A stretch of DNA of 64,000 nucleotides from Shewanella mangrovisoli (GTDB taxonomy: Bacteria; Pseudomonadota; Gammaproteobacteria; Enterobacterales; Shewanellaceae). The stretch covers positions 1,426,001 to 1,490,000 of the forward strand of contig NZ_CP080412.1 in assembly GCF_019457635.1 (NCBI RefSeq), in the 5' to 3' direction. The notes under the pieces are model-generated. The model ran no database searches. It had not been told where the DNA came from and saw only the letters and a program-made list of their open reading frames with translations. The position numbers and the translations under genes are program-made. Positions 18,819-27,027 of the stretch are shown here, piece by piece (within the stretch, counting starts at the first letter, position 1; every line of letters starts with the position of its first letter).

Positions 18819-19379
18819 ATGAAAAATATAATTGTAGGTTTAGCCGTACTGGCACTGAGTGCCTGTAGTTCGCTGAAGTCGGGTTGGGATTTTGACCCTA
18901 GCGCCAATTTTACTCAGTACAAGACCTATGCGTGGGTCGCACAAAAGACCGATGCTTCGGGTTATCACCTCGATGGTTTAATGGATCAGCGCGTACGAGA
19001 TGCGGTGAATTCTCAGCTTTCATCTAAGGGCATGACCTTGGTCGATGCGAAAGATGCCGATGTATTAGTGAACTATCTGACCAAAATCGATAAGAAGATT
19101 AATGTAGATACCTTCAATACCAATTTTGGCTATAACCCTTACTATGGTCCAGGTTGGGGTTGGGGCGGTAACATGCAAACCCAGACCACAGTCAGAGAAT
19201 ACGAAGTTGGCACCCTGATCATTGATTTAGTTGATAATAAAACAGCTAAGTTAATTTGGCGTGGCTCAGTGGCCGACACTATCCGTGATAAAAATACTCC
19301 TTCGGAAAGAGTACAGCTGATCAACGAAGCAGTCGGCAGCGTGATGGCGAATTTCCCGCCAAAGCCTGAAAACAAATAA
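18819..19379 (+). CDS. DUF4136 lipoprotein
   Basis: A 186-residue outer-membrane or periplasmic lipoprotein. The lipobox LSAC places the acylated Cys at residue 16. The DUF4136 domain follows: DFDPSANFTQYKTYAWV, DQRVRDAVNSQLSSKGM, DADVLVNYLTKIDKKINV, a glycine/tyrosine/tryptophan-rich loop (YNPYYGPGWGWGG) and the closing EGTLIIDLVD-type strand with LIWRGSV. Start chosen at the ATG after AAGGAAA; the upstream open frame is not needed. Function unknown; ends in a strong terminator. Confidence 0.87.
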   Translation: MKNIIVGLAVLALSACSSLKSGWDFDPSANFTQYKTYAWVAQKTDASGYHLDGLMDQRVRDAVNSQLSSKGMTLVDAKDADVLVNYLTKIDKKINVDTFNTNFGYNPYYGPGWGWGGNMQTQTTVREYEVGTLIIDLVDNKTAKLIWRGSVADTIRDKNTPSERVQLINEAVGSVMANFPPKPENK

Positions 19380-19393
19380 TTTACTTTTAGTCT

Positions 19394-19421
19394 AAAAAAG
19401 CGGCCCTTCGGCCGCTTTTTT
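19394..19421 (+). terminator. Intrinsic terminator after DUF4136 gene
   Basis: Perfect 12-bp arms AAAAAAGCGGCC / GGCCGCTTTTTT with a CTTC loop. Confidence 0.92.
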
Positions 19422-19429
19422 GTGGCCAA

Positions 19430-19732
19430 AATTTAGGCTTGAGTGGCATTAAGATGAATTTTCTACAAATTTTAAAATTTTAATTGATTATGCTTTATTA
19501 AAACTTATCAAAAAATAAGCTTAATTGAATGAGAGGAACAGTCGTCCATTGGTTAATGTATTGTTATTGAAGGGCTGTAGTGTAACGCAATATGGAAAAG
19601 TAGAAATAGCTAATGCACAAATACTATCAATAGATTAAATATTCTAATGACAAAATTTAAATAATCTCATTATCCTGTCCGTGGATTATCAGGCAAAATC
19701 CGTTCTTTATGCATGGGTAATAAGTAGTTTAA
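19430..19732. other. AT-rich intergenic region
   Basis: About 300 AT-rich bases separate the DUF4136 terminator from the TRIC-like gene. No ORF with a credible RBS and no strong hairpin was seen. It presumably holds the promoter of the following gene, but no hexamer pair stands out. Confidence 0.4.
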
Positions 19733-20374
19733 ATGCAAGAAGCGCAATTTATCGGATTATTATGGCTGATTGGGATTTTAGCCGAGGCCATGACAGGGGC
19801 ATTAGCGGCGGGTCGTAAGCAGATGGACCTATTCGGCGTGGTGATCATTGGCTGCGCGACGGCAATTGGTGGTGGCACCCTAAGAGACATGCTGCTCGGA
19901 AATTACCCTTTGATTTGGGTCGAGAATGTCCATTACCTGCTCGCGATTGCATTTGCGTCTTTACTAACGGTCGCCATTGCGCCTGTGATGCGTTACCTGT
20001 CTAAGTTATTTTTGGCCATTGATGCCTTAGGCCTAGCCGTATTCTCGATTGTTGGCGCCCAAAAAACCCTAATGTTAGGCTTTAGTCCAACGATTGCGGT
20101 GGTGATGGGACTCGTCACAGGGGTCTTTGGCGGGGTGATCCGCGATATTCTCTGTAATCAAGTGCCTTTGATTTTTAAGAAAGAACTCTATGCGGTGATT
20201 TCGCTCTTTACCGCAGGCTTATATATCACCCTCAATGCCTATCAATTGGCTGAGTGGATAAACCTAGTGATCTGTTTAACGCTTGGGTTTAGCTTACGAA
20301 TGTTAGCGCTGCGTTACCATTGGTCTATGCCAACCTTTGACTATCAAGCCAGCGGCGACCAGCACACGCCCTAA
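19733..20374 (+). CDS. TRIC-type cation channel family protein (YadS/UPF0126)
   Basis: A 213-residue inner-membrane protein with two homologous halves, each of about three helices. The repeated signature is GCATAIGGGTLRDMLLG (first half, about residues 43-59) and GVFGGVIRDILCNQVPL (second half). This GGG-RD motif defines the UPF0126/TRIC family, whose prokaryotic members form homotrimeric K+-permeable channels; YadS has also been linked to glycine uptake. The gene stands alone, with terminators on both sides and a convergent tpx-like gene. Confidence 0.88.
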   Translation: MQEAQFIGLLWLIGILAEAMTGALAAGRKQMDLFGVVIIGCATAIGGGTLRDMLLGNYPLIWVENVHYLLAIAFASLLTVAIAPVMRYLSKLFLAIDALGLAVFSIVGAQKTLMLGFSPTIAVVMGLVTGVFGGVIRDILCNQVPLIFKKELYAVISLFTAGLYITLNAYQLAEWINLVICLTLGFSLRMLALRYHWSMPTFDYQASGDQHTP

Positions 20375-20375
20375 T

Positions 20376-20406
20376 AAAAATGGGACATTTAATGCCCCAT
20401 TTTTTT
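20376..20406. terminator. Bidirectional terminator between TRIC gene and exported Tpx gene
   Basis: An AAAAATGGG..CATT / AATG..CCCATTTTT hairpin with one A-C mismatch and T7, placed between convergent stop codons. Confidence 0.8.
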
Positions 20407-20409
20407 ATG

Positions 20410-21003
20410 TTATTGCTGTGCTTGAATGGTTTTTAACGCTTCAAGCGCGGCGTCATAATTGGGGTGTTCAGTAATATTGGGGACCAGCTCTTGGTACCTA
20501 AGCTGACCTTCGGCATCGATAATAAAGATAGCCCGAGCGAGTAAGCCGTAATCCTCAATCAATAAGCCATATTTCTCACCAAAATCACGCCACACTGAGT
20601 CGGAAAGCACTTTGATTTTGTCGACGTTCTCCACCTTACAGAAACGTTTTTGCGCGAAGGGCAAATCTGTACTGATGGTCAGCATGACTACATCATCGGA
20701 GAAGTGACTGACTTCACTGTTAAAACGCTTAGTTTGCAGCGCACAGACACCCGTATCTAAACTGGGCACGGCACTGATCAGCACGGTTTTCCCTTTAAAG
20801 TCACTCAGGCTGATAGGGGTAAATTTTTCGTCGACAACTTTAAATCGTGGCGCCATTTGCTCAAGCTTGGGTAATTTCCCAGCGAGAGTGACAGTCTTGT
20901 CGCCCATCATCACTTGGGTTTTATCACTGGCGATAGCGGTGGGGCTGAGAACCATTAAACTAAAAACACAGCCAGCGGCTAGAAATGAAACATACTTTTG
21001 CAT
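20410..21003 (-). CDS. Exported Tpx-type thiol peroxidase (peroxiredoxin)
   Basis: A 197-residue atypical 2-Cys peroxiredoxin. The peroxidatic Cys is in SLDTGVCALQTKRF and the resolving Cys in KRFCKVENV, the arrangement of thiol peroxidase Tpx. Unlike the cytoplasmic E. coli Tpx, it carries a signal peptide (MQKYVSFLAAGCVFSLMVLSPTAIA-S) and should act in the periplasm. The start is the ATG at 21003 with GGGAGAGAAA before it; the frame is open 69 bases further. Single gene ending at the shared terminator. Confidence 0.9.
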   Translation of the reverse strand: MQKYVSFLAAGCVFSLMVLSPTAIASDKTQVMMGDKTVTLAGKLPKLEQMAPRFKVVDEKFTPISLSDFKGKTVLISAVPSLDTGVCALQTKRFNSEVSHFSDDVVMLTISTDLPFAQKRFCKVENVDKIKVLSDSVWRDFGEKYGLLIEDYGLLARAIFIIDAEGQLRYQELVPNITEHPNYDAALEALKTIQAQQ

Positions 21004-21072
21004 TTTCTCTCCCTTACTCAGGTATGTTGTGTACATAGGTTTAAGGTACGACAAAACCCAAGCTATCACCAT

Positions 21073-21100
21073 AAAAAAGGCCGGTATTCACCGGCCTTTT
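21073..21100 (-). terminator. Intrinsic terminator after mscS-like gene
   Basis: Perfect 11-bp arms AAAAGGCCGGT / ACCGGCCTTTT with an ATTC loop. On the minus strand the hairpin ends in TTTTTT, directly after the MscS-like stop codon. Confidence 0.88.
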
Positions 21101-21114
21101 AATATGCTTGCTGA

Positions 21115-21942
21115 TTATTTGCTCTCTGGCAATTGCTTCACATGAATATCCATTTGTGGGAATGGAATTTCAATGTTCGCTGCATCGAGAGCATTCTTGA
21201 TTTGTTCTAAAATTTGGAAACGCGCTGTCCAGTAATCGGCGGTTTTAACCCAAGGACGAACCACAAAGTTGATTGAAGAATTTGCCAATTCAGAAAGACC
21301 TACGGTGTAACCTGGCTCTTTCAGCACGTATTGGTTGTTATCTAAAATCTCTGTTAATACTTTTTTGGTTTGCGCAATATCCGCAGAATAAGACACGCCA
21401 ATGACTAAATCGATACGACGATTTTCAGAGGCAGAGTAGTTTGTGATAGTGCCATTCATGATTGAAGAGTTTGGCGCCACAATCACTTTATTATCTGGAG
21501 TGCGTAATTTGGTTGAGAAAATGGTGATTTCATCAACAGTACCGGCAATACCCGCTGCCTCAATATAATCACCTACGCGGCATGGACGGAATAGCACCAT
21601 TAATACGCCAGAGGCAAAGTTAGACAGAGAACCTTGCAGTGCTAAACCTACGGCTAAACCTGCGGCACCGATAACCGCGACTAAAGAGGCGGTTTGTACG
21701 CCAATTTGGCCTAAGGTAGCGATAATGGTGAACACAAACACCACTGCCCAAGCTAAGTTAGCCACAAAAGACACCACGGTTGGGTCAATCTTGCGGCTGT
21801 TGAGTACCTTACGTACTAACTTTTGTGCGACGCCAGAAAAATATTTACCGACGAAGAAAATAATGAGGGCAAATAAGATTTTTAAGCCATAGGTCATGAC
21901 CAAATCAGGCGCCTGCTTTAATAAACCTTCGAGGTTTTCCAT
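21115..21942 (-). CDS. mscS: Small-conductance mechanosensitive channel, MscS family
   Basis: A 275-residue three-helix MscS channel that opens on membrane tension to release solutes during hypo-osmotic shock. The pore helix reads VAVIGAAGLAVGLALQGSLSNFASGVLMVLFRP, the TM3 small-residue pattern of MscS, followed by the beta domain (VGDYIEAAGIAGTVDEI, TIFSTKLRTPDNK) and the cytoplasmic vestibule. GGGAG precedes the ATG. It lies 31 bases after the OmpA-like gene on the same strand, so the two are probably cotranscribed. Gene symbol by family; paralogues are common in this genus. Confidence 0.93.
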   Translation of the reverse strand: MENLEGLLKQAPDLVMTYGLKILFALIIFFVGKYFSGVAQKLVRKVLNSRKIDPTVVSFVANLAWAVVFVFTIIATLGQIGVQTASLVAVIGAAGLAVGLALQGSLSNFASGVLMVLFRPCRVGDYIEAAGIAGTVDEITIFSTKLRTPDNKVIVAPNSSIMNGTITNYSASENRRIDLVIGVSYSADIAQTKKVLTEILDNNQYVLKEPGYTVGLSELANSSINFVVRPWVKTADYWTARFQILEQIKNALDAANIEIPFPQMDIHVKQLPESK

Positions 21943-21973
21943 TAAATTACTCCCTAAAAATACGCTAACAAAA

Positions 21974-22567
21974 CTAGTTATTATTGACGATAAATTGTAC
22001 TCGTCGATTTAATCTGCGACCTTCGCTGGAATGATTATCCGCAACCGGTTCAGATATACCTTTACCGATAACGGTAAAGCGATTTGGATTGAAGCCATAG
22101 TCTTCAACCAAAATACGTTTCACATTTTGAGCCCGTCGTAGTGATAACTGATAATTAAACTCTGGCGTACCGACAATATCCGTATGCCCAACTAAAGTTA
22201 ATCGAGTCTCAGTATTCGCGTCTAAAAAAGCTTTCACTAAGGCTAAAGCTTTCCATTGCGATAAATCTACTTCGGCAATCGCAAACTCAAAATACACAAT
22301 CGCGGTCTCAATATTATGACAATCAGCGGCTGAATAAGTACTGGGGTCATTGAGATCACATTGAATACTGCTGGATTTTACTTCGGCTTGGTAAACACAG
22401 CCATTGGCCATCACAGTGGTGTTTGCTGGTGTGTTTGGACAGGCATCTTTAATATCCGGGACGCCGTCTTGATCTGTATCTTGCCATGCATACGCGGGTA
22501 ACATCTGGCTTAAGCTCAGCGCTAAACACGTTAATTTAATCCATTGCATTACGGATGTTTTCACCAC
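21974..22567 (-). CDS. OmpA-like peptidoglycan-binding protein with calcium-binding repeat
   Basis: A 197-residue exported protein: signal peptide ending near LPAYA, one thrombospondin type-3-like repeat with a calcium ligand pattern (DTDQDGVPDIKDACPNT), a short Cys-containing linker, then an OmpA C-terminal domain (about 90-195) with LTLVGHTDIVGTPEFNYQLSLRRAQNVKRIL, which binds peptidoglycan. No beta-barrel domain, so it is a soluble or tethered periplasmic protein. The start is one of two adjacent GTG codons (22567 or 22564) after AAGGTG; an ATG exists at 22549. Upstream partner of the MscS gene. Confidence 0.88.
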   Translation of the reverse strand: MVKTSVMQWIKLTCLALSLSQMLPAYAWQDTDQDGVPDIKDACPNTPANTTVMANGCVYQAEVKSSSIQCDLNDPSTYSAADCHNIETAIVYFEFAIAEVDLSQWKALALVKAFLDANTETRLTLVGHTDIVGTPEFNYQLSLRRAQNVKRILVEDYGFNPNRFTVIGKGISEPVADNHSSEGRRLNRRVQFIVNNN

Positions 22568-22851
22568 AAATCACCTTGTATTTTATCTTGAGTAGCTAAA
22601 ACCACTAAGAGATTTGCACTGCATTAGCATGAGCATCTTAGTCGGGTATTCTATCTTTTTTATCGGCCTAACGCCAAGTTTTGCCCGTTATTTGATGCAA
22701 ATCAATCGCATCAGCCTAGATAACATTGGCTCCTTGTTGATTTTATCGGCAGACATAAAGGCAAACTATACAAATTTTTCCTTTGAGGCTAGAGTCGCAC
22801 TTACGCGATGAATATCCGCGTCGGGGATAGGCAGAAGAAGTCGAGGACAAG

Positions 22852-23865
22852 ATGATAGATTTACGCAGTGATACCGTGACCCAGCCAACAGAGGCGATGC
22901 GATTAGCCATGTCGAGGGCTGAAGTGGGTGATGATGTTTATGGTGATGATCCGACCGTCAACAGCTTACAAGATATGGCCGCCGAGATGTTTGGTTTTGA
23001 GAGTGCGCTGTTTACGGCATCGGGCACTCAGGCCAATTTGCTTGCATTGATGGCGCATTGTGAGCGCGGGGATGAATACCTCTGCGGCCAGCAGGCCCAT
23101 AACTATAAATTTGAGGGCGGCGGCGCGGCGGTACTCGGCAGCATTCAGCCGCAACCGCTGAGCAATCAGCTTGATGGTACTATCGCCCTGACCGATATTG
23201 AAGCGGCGATTAAACCTGATGATATTCACTTTGCGCGCACGCGCTTACTGAGTCTAGAAAACACTATCGGCGGTAAAGTATTACCCCAGACTTACCTTGC
23301 CAATGCGCAGGCGCTAGCATTTCAGCGTGGTTTAAAAATTCACTTAGATGGTGCTCGGGTTGCGAATGCCGCCGTGGCGCAGGGGATAGGGATTGCCGAT
23401 ATTGCGGGGCATTTTGATTCGGTTTCCATCTGTTTATCAAAGGGATTGTGCGCGCCTGTTGGCTCGCTGCTCCTAGGTGATGAGCGCCTAATTAAAAAGG
23501 CCACGCGCTGGCGTAAAATGCTTGGCGGCGGCATGCGCCAGGCGGGGATTTTAGCGGCGGCGGGTAAATTAGCGCTCACACAGCAGGTTGAGAGACTTGG
23601 GGAAGACCATGAAAATGCTGCGTATCTTGCCCAGCAATTGAGTCAGTTGAGTGAGTTTGAAATCGATTTAGCCGCCGTTCAAACCAATATGGTGTTTGCC
23701 AACCTCGCGCCCCATGTCGATGAGAAAGCACTAGCGAAACGTTGCCGTGAGGTGGGCATTCTCATCAGCCCTGGCCGCACGCTGCGCTTTGTGACCCATA
23801 AAGATGTCTCGCGTCAGGATATTGATAAAGTGCTACAAGTATTTAAATTACATTTGCAGGCATAA
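22852..23865 (+). CDS. ltaE: Low-specificity L-threonine aldolase
   Basis: PLP-dependent cleavage of threonine/allo-threonine to glycine and acetaldehyde. The 337-residue protein shows the N-terminal MIDLRSDTVTQPTEAMRLAMSRAEVGDDVYGDDPTVN signature (in parts), LHLDGARVANAAVA-type motif, and the PLP lysine in ICLSKGLCAPVGSLL (about residue 197). Ends in a strong terminator. Alone in its transcription unit. Confidence 0.95.
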   Translation: MIDLRSDTVTQPTEAMRLAMSRAEVGDDVYGDDPTVNSLQDMAAEMFGFESALFTASGTQANLLALMAHCERGDEYLCGQQAHNYKFEGGGAAVLGSIQPQPLSNQLDGTIALTDIEAAIKPDDIHFARTRLLSLENTIGGKVLPQTYLANAQALAFQRGLKIHLDGARVANAAVAQGIGIADIAGHFDSVSICLSKGLCAPVGSLLLGDERLIKKATRWRKMLGGGMRQAGILAAAGKLALTQQVERLGEDHENAAYLAQQLSQLSEFEIDLAAVQTNMVFANLAPHVDEKALAKRCREVGILISPGRTLRFVTHKDVSRQDIDKVLQVFKLHLQA

Positions 23866-23874
23866 TCGGCGTTG

Positions 23875-23902
23875 AGCCCAAGTGAAAACTTGGGCTTTTT
23901 TA
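23875..23902 (+). terminator. Intrinsic terminator after ltaE
   Basis: Stem AGCCCAAGT / ACTTGGGCT with a GAAA tetraloop and T6. Confidence 0.9.
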
Positions 23903-24029
23903 TACATCTTGCTTACTATATCGCGGATTTTAAAATCAAAAGTCGAATTGTGAGCCAGATGCTAGGCGAATTTTTTTAAGCCTATCTATACTAAAAACAA
24001 TAAGTTCACATCATTGAGGTCGAGCAGGG

Positions 24030-25496
24030 TTGAAACCTAACAATAATACTAATAAAGGGGTCGATTATTGGACAAAACGGATCAGTGAATTGGAAATGCC
24101 AGCGCTCTGTTCCACCGTCCAAACGTTAGAAAAGCTTGCCAAGGATGACGTATCGTCTCTCGCCTTACTCGGGCGAAGCGTGATGCACGATAACGCCCTC
24201 ACATCCCGCATTTTACGTGTCGCTAACAGCGCGATTTACCATAAGGGCAGTACCCAAATTTCGACCGTCAGCCGAGCCGCCATTGTGCTAGGGTTTGATG
24301 CGGTGCGTAATATCTGCATTACGGCCCAGCTATTATCGAGTCTGTTAGAGAGCAAAAATCTTGCCCCCGCCGTTTATCAGCGCCTCATCAAATTAATGGC
24401 GAAGGCATTCCAAGCCGCCATGTTAGCACGGATGATGCTCAGTGATTACGATGAGGATATTCAGGAAGAAGCCTTTATCGCCTCTTTGCTCTATCACATT
24501 GGTGAGAGTGCATTTTGGAGTATTGGCGGTGAGTTTACCGAAACCTTAGACAGCCAATTAACCGAGTGTGAAAACCCCGTCGAAGAGCGTAGTGTTATAC
24601 GTGAAGCCTTGGGTACCTCATTCTCGCAACTTACGCAGAGTATTGCGCGCCACTGGGGATTAGGGGAGTTATTGATCCAAGCGGTGAATTATCCCGATGA
24701 TCAACGCCCTGAAATTCGCTCTATCTTTCTCGCCGATAAGCTCTGTGAGATCCTCTCCCAAGAGGTGATTGATAAAACCGAGCTGGATAAGCGTATCAGC
24801 CAAGCGGCTAATTTTACTGGGCTGGATGAGAAAGAATTAACCCTGAGAATGCAGCGCTGCACTAAGGCGACCCATAAATTAGCCGAAGCCTATGGCGCTA
24901 AAGTGTTGATTGACTATCTGCCCGATCCTAAGCGCATCAATAAGCTTGAGCCCAGCGCACCTGCGGTTGAGCTGCCCGTATTTGAGGCCAACTTGAATGT
25001 GCAATTGGCCAAACTGCGCGAGCTCACCGCCTTTGCGATCAATAAAGCCGATTTTAACCAAATCATGCAGACCGTACTCGAAGGGATTTTAGAGGGCGTC
25101 GGCGTGGATCGCTGCGGGGTGTTACTCCTGTCGCCCAGTCGTAAACAGTTGCAGCCTAGGATTATGCTCGGTCGAGATGCTGAAGAGATGAAGCAACTGT
25201 TTATTATCGATCTTGGTGATAAAAAGGGCTTATTTTCACTGGCGATGGAGCATAAGGAATGCCAGTGGATTGATAACCCCAATGCTAAAAAGTGGCTCGA
25301 GCAATGCAAAGAACTCAAGACTCAGCTGCCTGAGTCGGGTTTTTTGATGGCGCCACTCTTGGTCGATAGCAAAGTGATTGGTTTTTATTATGCTGACCGT
25401 GGGCCATCGGAAAGAACTTTTAGCGAAGTGGATTTTCAAGCTTTTATCCACTTCTCGCAGCTGGCCAATGTGTGTTTTACCGTGTCGTTAAAATAG
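24030..25496 (+). CDS. HDOD-GAF signalling protein
   Basis: A 488-residue protein of two domains. The HDOD domain (about 20-230: LEMPALCSTVQTLEKLAKDDVSSLALLGRSVMHDNALTSRILRVANSA, STVSRAAIVLGFDAVRNICI, in parts) is a degenerate HD-phosphohydrolase fold found with c-di-GMP and motility regulators. A C-terminal GAF domain (about 340-485: NQIMQTVLEGILEGVGVDRCGVLLL...FYYADRG) is a probable ligand sensor. Start is a TTG with GAGCAGGG upstream. It has no GGDEF/EAL or kinase domain. The gene ends one base from the stop of the convergent NTF2-like gene. Confidence 0.88.
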   Translation: MKPNNNTNKGVDYWTKRISELEMPALCSTVQTLEKLAKDDVSSLALLGRSVMHDNALTSRILRVANSAIYHKGSTQISTVSRAAIVLGFDAVRNICITAQLLSSLLESKNLAPAVYQRLIKLMAKAFQAAMLARMMLSDYDEDIQEEAFIASLLYHIGESAFWSIGGEFTETLDSQLTECENPVEERSVIREALGTSFSQLTQSIARHWGLGELLIQAVNYPDDQRPEIRSIFLADKLCEILSQEVIDKTELDKRISQAANFTGLDEKELTLRMQRCTKATHKLAEAYGAKVLIDYLPDPKRINKLEPSAPAVELPVFEANLNVQLAKLRELTAFAINKADFNQIMQTVLEGILEGVGVDRCGVLLLSPSRKQLQPRIMLGRDAEEMKQLFIIDLGDKKGLFSLAMEHKECQWIDNPNAKKWLEQCKELKTQLPESGFLMAPLLVDSKVIGFYYADRGPSERTFSEVDFQAFIHFSQLANVCFTVSLK

Positions 25497-25497
25497 T

Positions 25498-26037
25498 TTA
25501 CTGAGCGTTTTTAATTTCAGCGGTAATCTGTTTGGCAATCGCATTGGGGATGGGAAAGCTCAAATGATATTGGGCAATTTTCCATTCCCCATTGGTTTTA
25601 ATTAGGGTGCCTGTCCCTCGACTCACGCCATAACTAGGGCTGTTAAGGAGTTCATCGAACAGGATCACATCACCATGCTGCACTAAATGGCGGCTGGTTA
25701 AATCGTAGCGCCAACCTTTGGTCGGGCGCGAATAGCGTTCAAATTCGGCCATTCCCCAGCGCTCTGTCGCATCGGTTCCAATAAAAATGCCATCCTGACG
25801 ATAGAGGGCAAAATACTTGTCCCAATCGGCACTACTCGAATATTGGTTCAATTTATCCAGCACTTGAGCGGCCGCTTGCTCATCGCTAAGCGTGGTTGCA
25901 ACTTGTTCGTTAGCAATGGCGGTTTGTGGATGAAAGCATAGGGCGCCAAGCATTAACAGGCTGGCGCTGAATAGGGCAAGACGTTGGCGAGTGCGCGTCG
26001 AATGGGAGCTGCGCTCCGTGCGAGTGAAAATTGTCAT
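25498..26037 (-). CDS. Exported SnoaL/NTF2-like (DUF4440-type) protein
   Basis: A 179-residue protein with a long N-terminal segment (about 1-43, charged start then hydrophobic LALFSASLLMLGALC) that looks like a signal peptide ending near ANA, and one NTF2-like cone fold: LDKLNQYSSSADWDKYFALYRQDGIFIGTDATERWGMAEF, TSRHLVQHGDVILF, GTGTLIKTNGEWKIAQYHLSF (in parts). SnoaL/DUF4440 folds bind small hydrophobic ligands; substrate unknown. The only gene of its strand segment before mtfA, from which it is separated by 62 bases. Confidence 0.7.
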   Translation of the reverse strand: MTIFTRTERSSHSTRTRQRLALFSASLLMLGALCFHPQTAIANEQVATTLSDEQAAAQVLDKLNQYSSSADWDKYFALYRQDGIFIGTDATERWGMAEFERYSRPTKGWRYDLTSRHLVQHGDVILFDELLNSPSYGVSRGTGTLIKTNGEWKIAQYHLSFPIPNAIAKQITAEIKNAQ

Positions 26038-26099
26038 CGTGGATTCCTTATCGTTATGGTTATTCGGTCTGATGGTTTCTAGAACAAATGCTAATTAGA

Positions 26100-26924
26100 T
26101 CAGTGCCAGTTTATCGGATCGAGTTGATAAAAATGGCTCAACTCGCGGTAAAGGGCTGGATGCTCTAGATTAAGTGCTTCTGGCTTTTCAAAAAAGACCT
26201 CAGTCACTACGGCAAAAAATTCTGCGGGATTGGTGGCACCATAGTAATTAAACAGGGACGGGCGGCCAAGGGCGGCAGCTTGAACTAACTCATTATAGGC
26301 CTGACTAAATACACTCGACCACGACAGGTAATCCTGACGGCGCTGTAAAATCGGCGCGCCATTGGCGTGGCCATCTTCTTGATCTAATTGATGGGCAAAC
26401 TCGTGGATCACCACGTTATTACCATCGTGGGGATTGGCTGCGCCCTCAAGGGTGTTCTTCCACGACAGTATCACTTGGCCTTGCTCCCAGGATTCTCCCG
26501 CCAGCACATTACGTTGCTCCCAGATTAAACCCGCGGGATCTTGGCGCTGGCTATCGACAATAAAGGCATCGGGATAGACCAATATCTGTCTCAGATTGGG
26601 GTAAAAATCGGTATTGCGGTTTAGCAGAAGCAAGCATGCTTGGGCGGCGATGGTGACGCGAATTTCATCGGTTATTTGCAAACCGTCGCAGCCGACGAAT
26701 CGTTTTTCATCCAAAAAGACTTGGATATGGCGTTTGAGTTGTAGCTGAAGATCCGCTGGCAAGGCGTGGAAATAAGGCAATCTTTTCTTCAAAATTGTTC
26801 GCCAAGCCTTAGGAAAGGCGCTGGCCATTACGCGCTTGCGGTGGAGTGTCTTGCGCCAGCGGCTCGATGCTAACCAAGCGATCGCACCGAGGCCAAGCGT
26901 TAGGGTAATGAAAACTGCGAGCAT
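26100..26924 (-). CDS. mtfA: Zinc peptidase MtfA (M90)
   Basis: A 274-residue M90 metallopeptidase related to E. coli MtfA, which inactivates the Mlc (DgsA) repressor. The N-terminal hydrophobic segment is followed by the catalytic HEFAHQLDQEDG (about 174-185) and the downstream EFFAVVTEVFFEKPEAL helix supplying the third zinc ligand region. Slightly longer than the E. coli protein (about 265). It may act on a different regulator here; I see no Mlc gene in the window. Confidence 0.9.
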   Translation of the reverse strand: MLAVFITLTLGLGAIAWLASSRWRKTLHRKRVMASAFPKAWRTILKKRLPYFHALPADLQLQLKRHIQVFLDEKRFVGCDGLQITDEIRVTIAAQACLLLLNRNTDFYPNLRQILVYPDAFIVDSQRQDPAGLIWEQRNVLAGESWEQGQVILSWKNTLEGAANPHDGNNVVIHEFAHQLDQEDGHANGAPILQRRQDYLSWSSVFSQAYNELVQAAALGRPSLFNYYGATNPAEFFAVVTEVFFEKPEALNLEHPALYRELSHFYQLDPINWH

Positions 26925-27027
26925 GAATTCCTCAGTGCACTATTTCCTTAGGTATATTAGCTAATGGGGATTCAGCGAGGCGAACTCAATGCTTTGGCTA
27001 AAAATAAAACGCTCTAGGATGTGCTGC

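Noticed and set aside
22614..22811. 65-codon plus-strand ORF between the OmpA-like gene and ltaE
   Set aside because: No SD, no recognisable domain, and it overlaps the promoter region of two divergent genes; likely chance.
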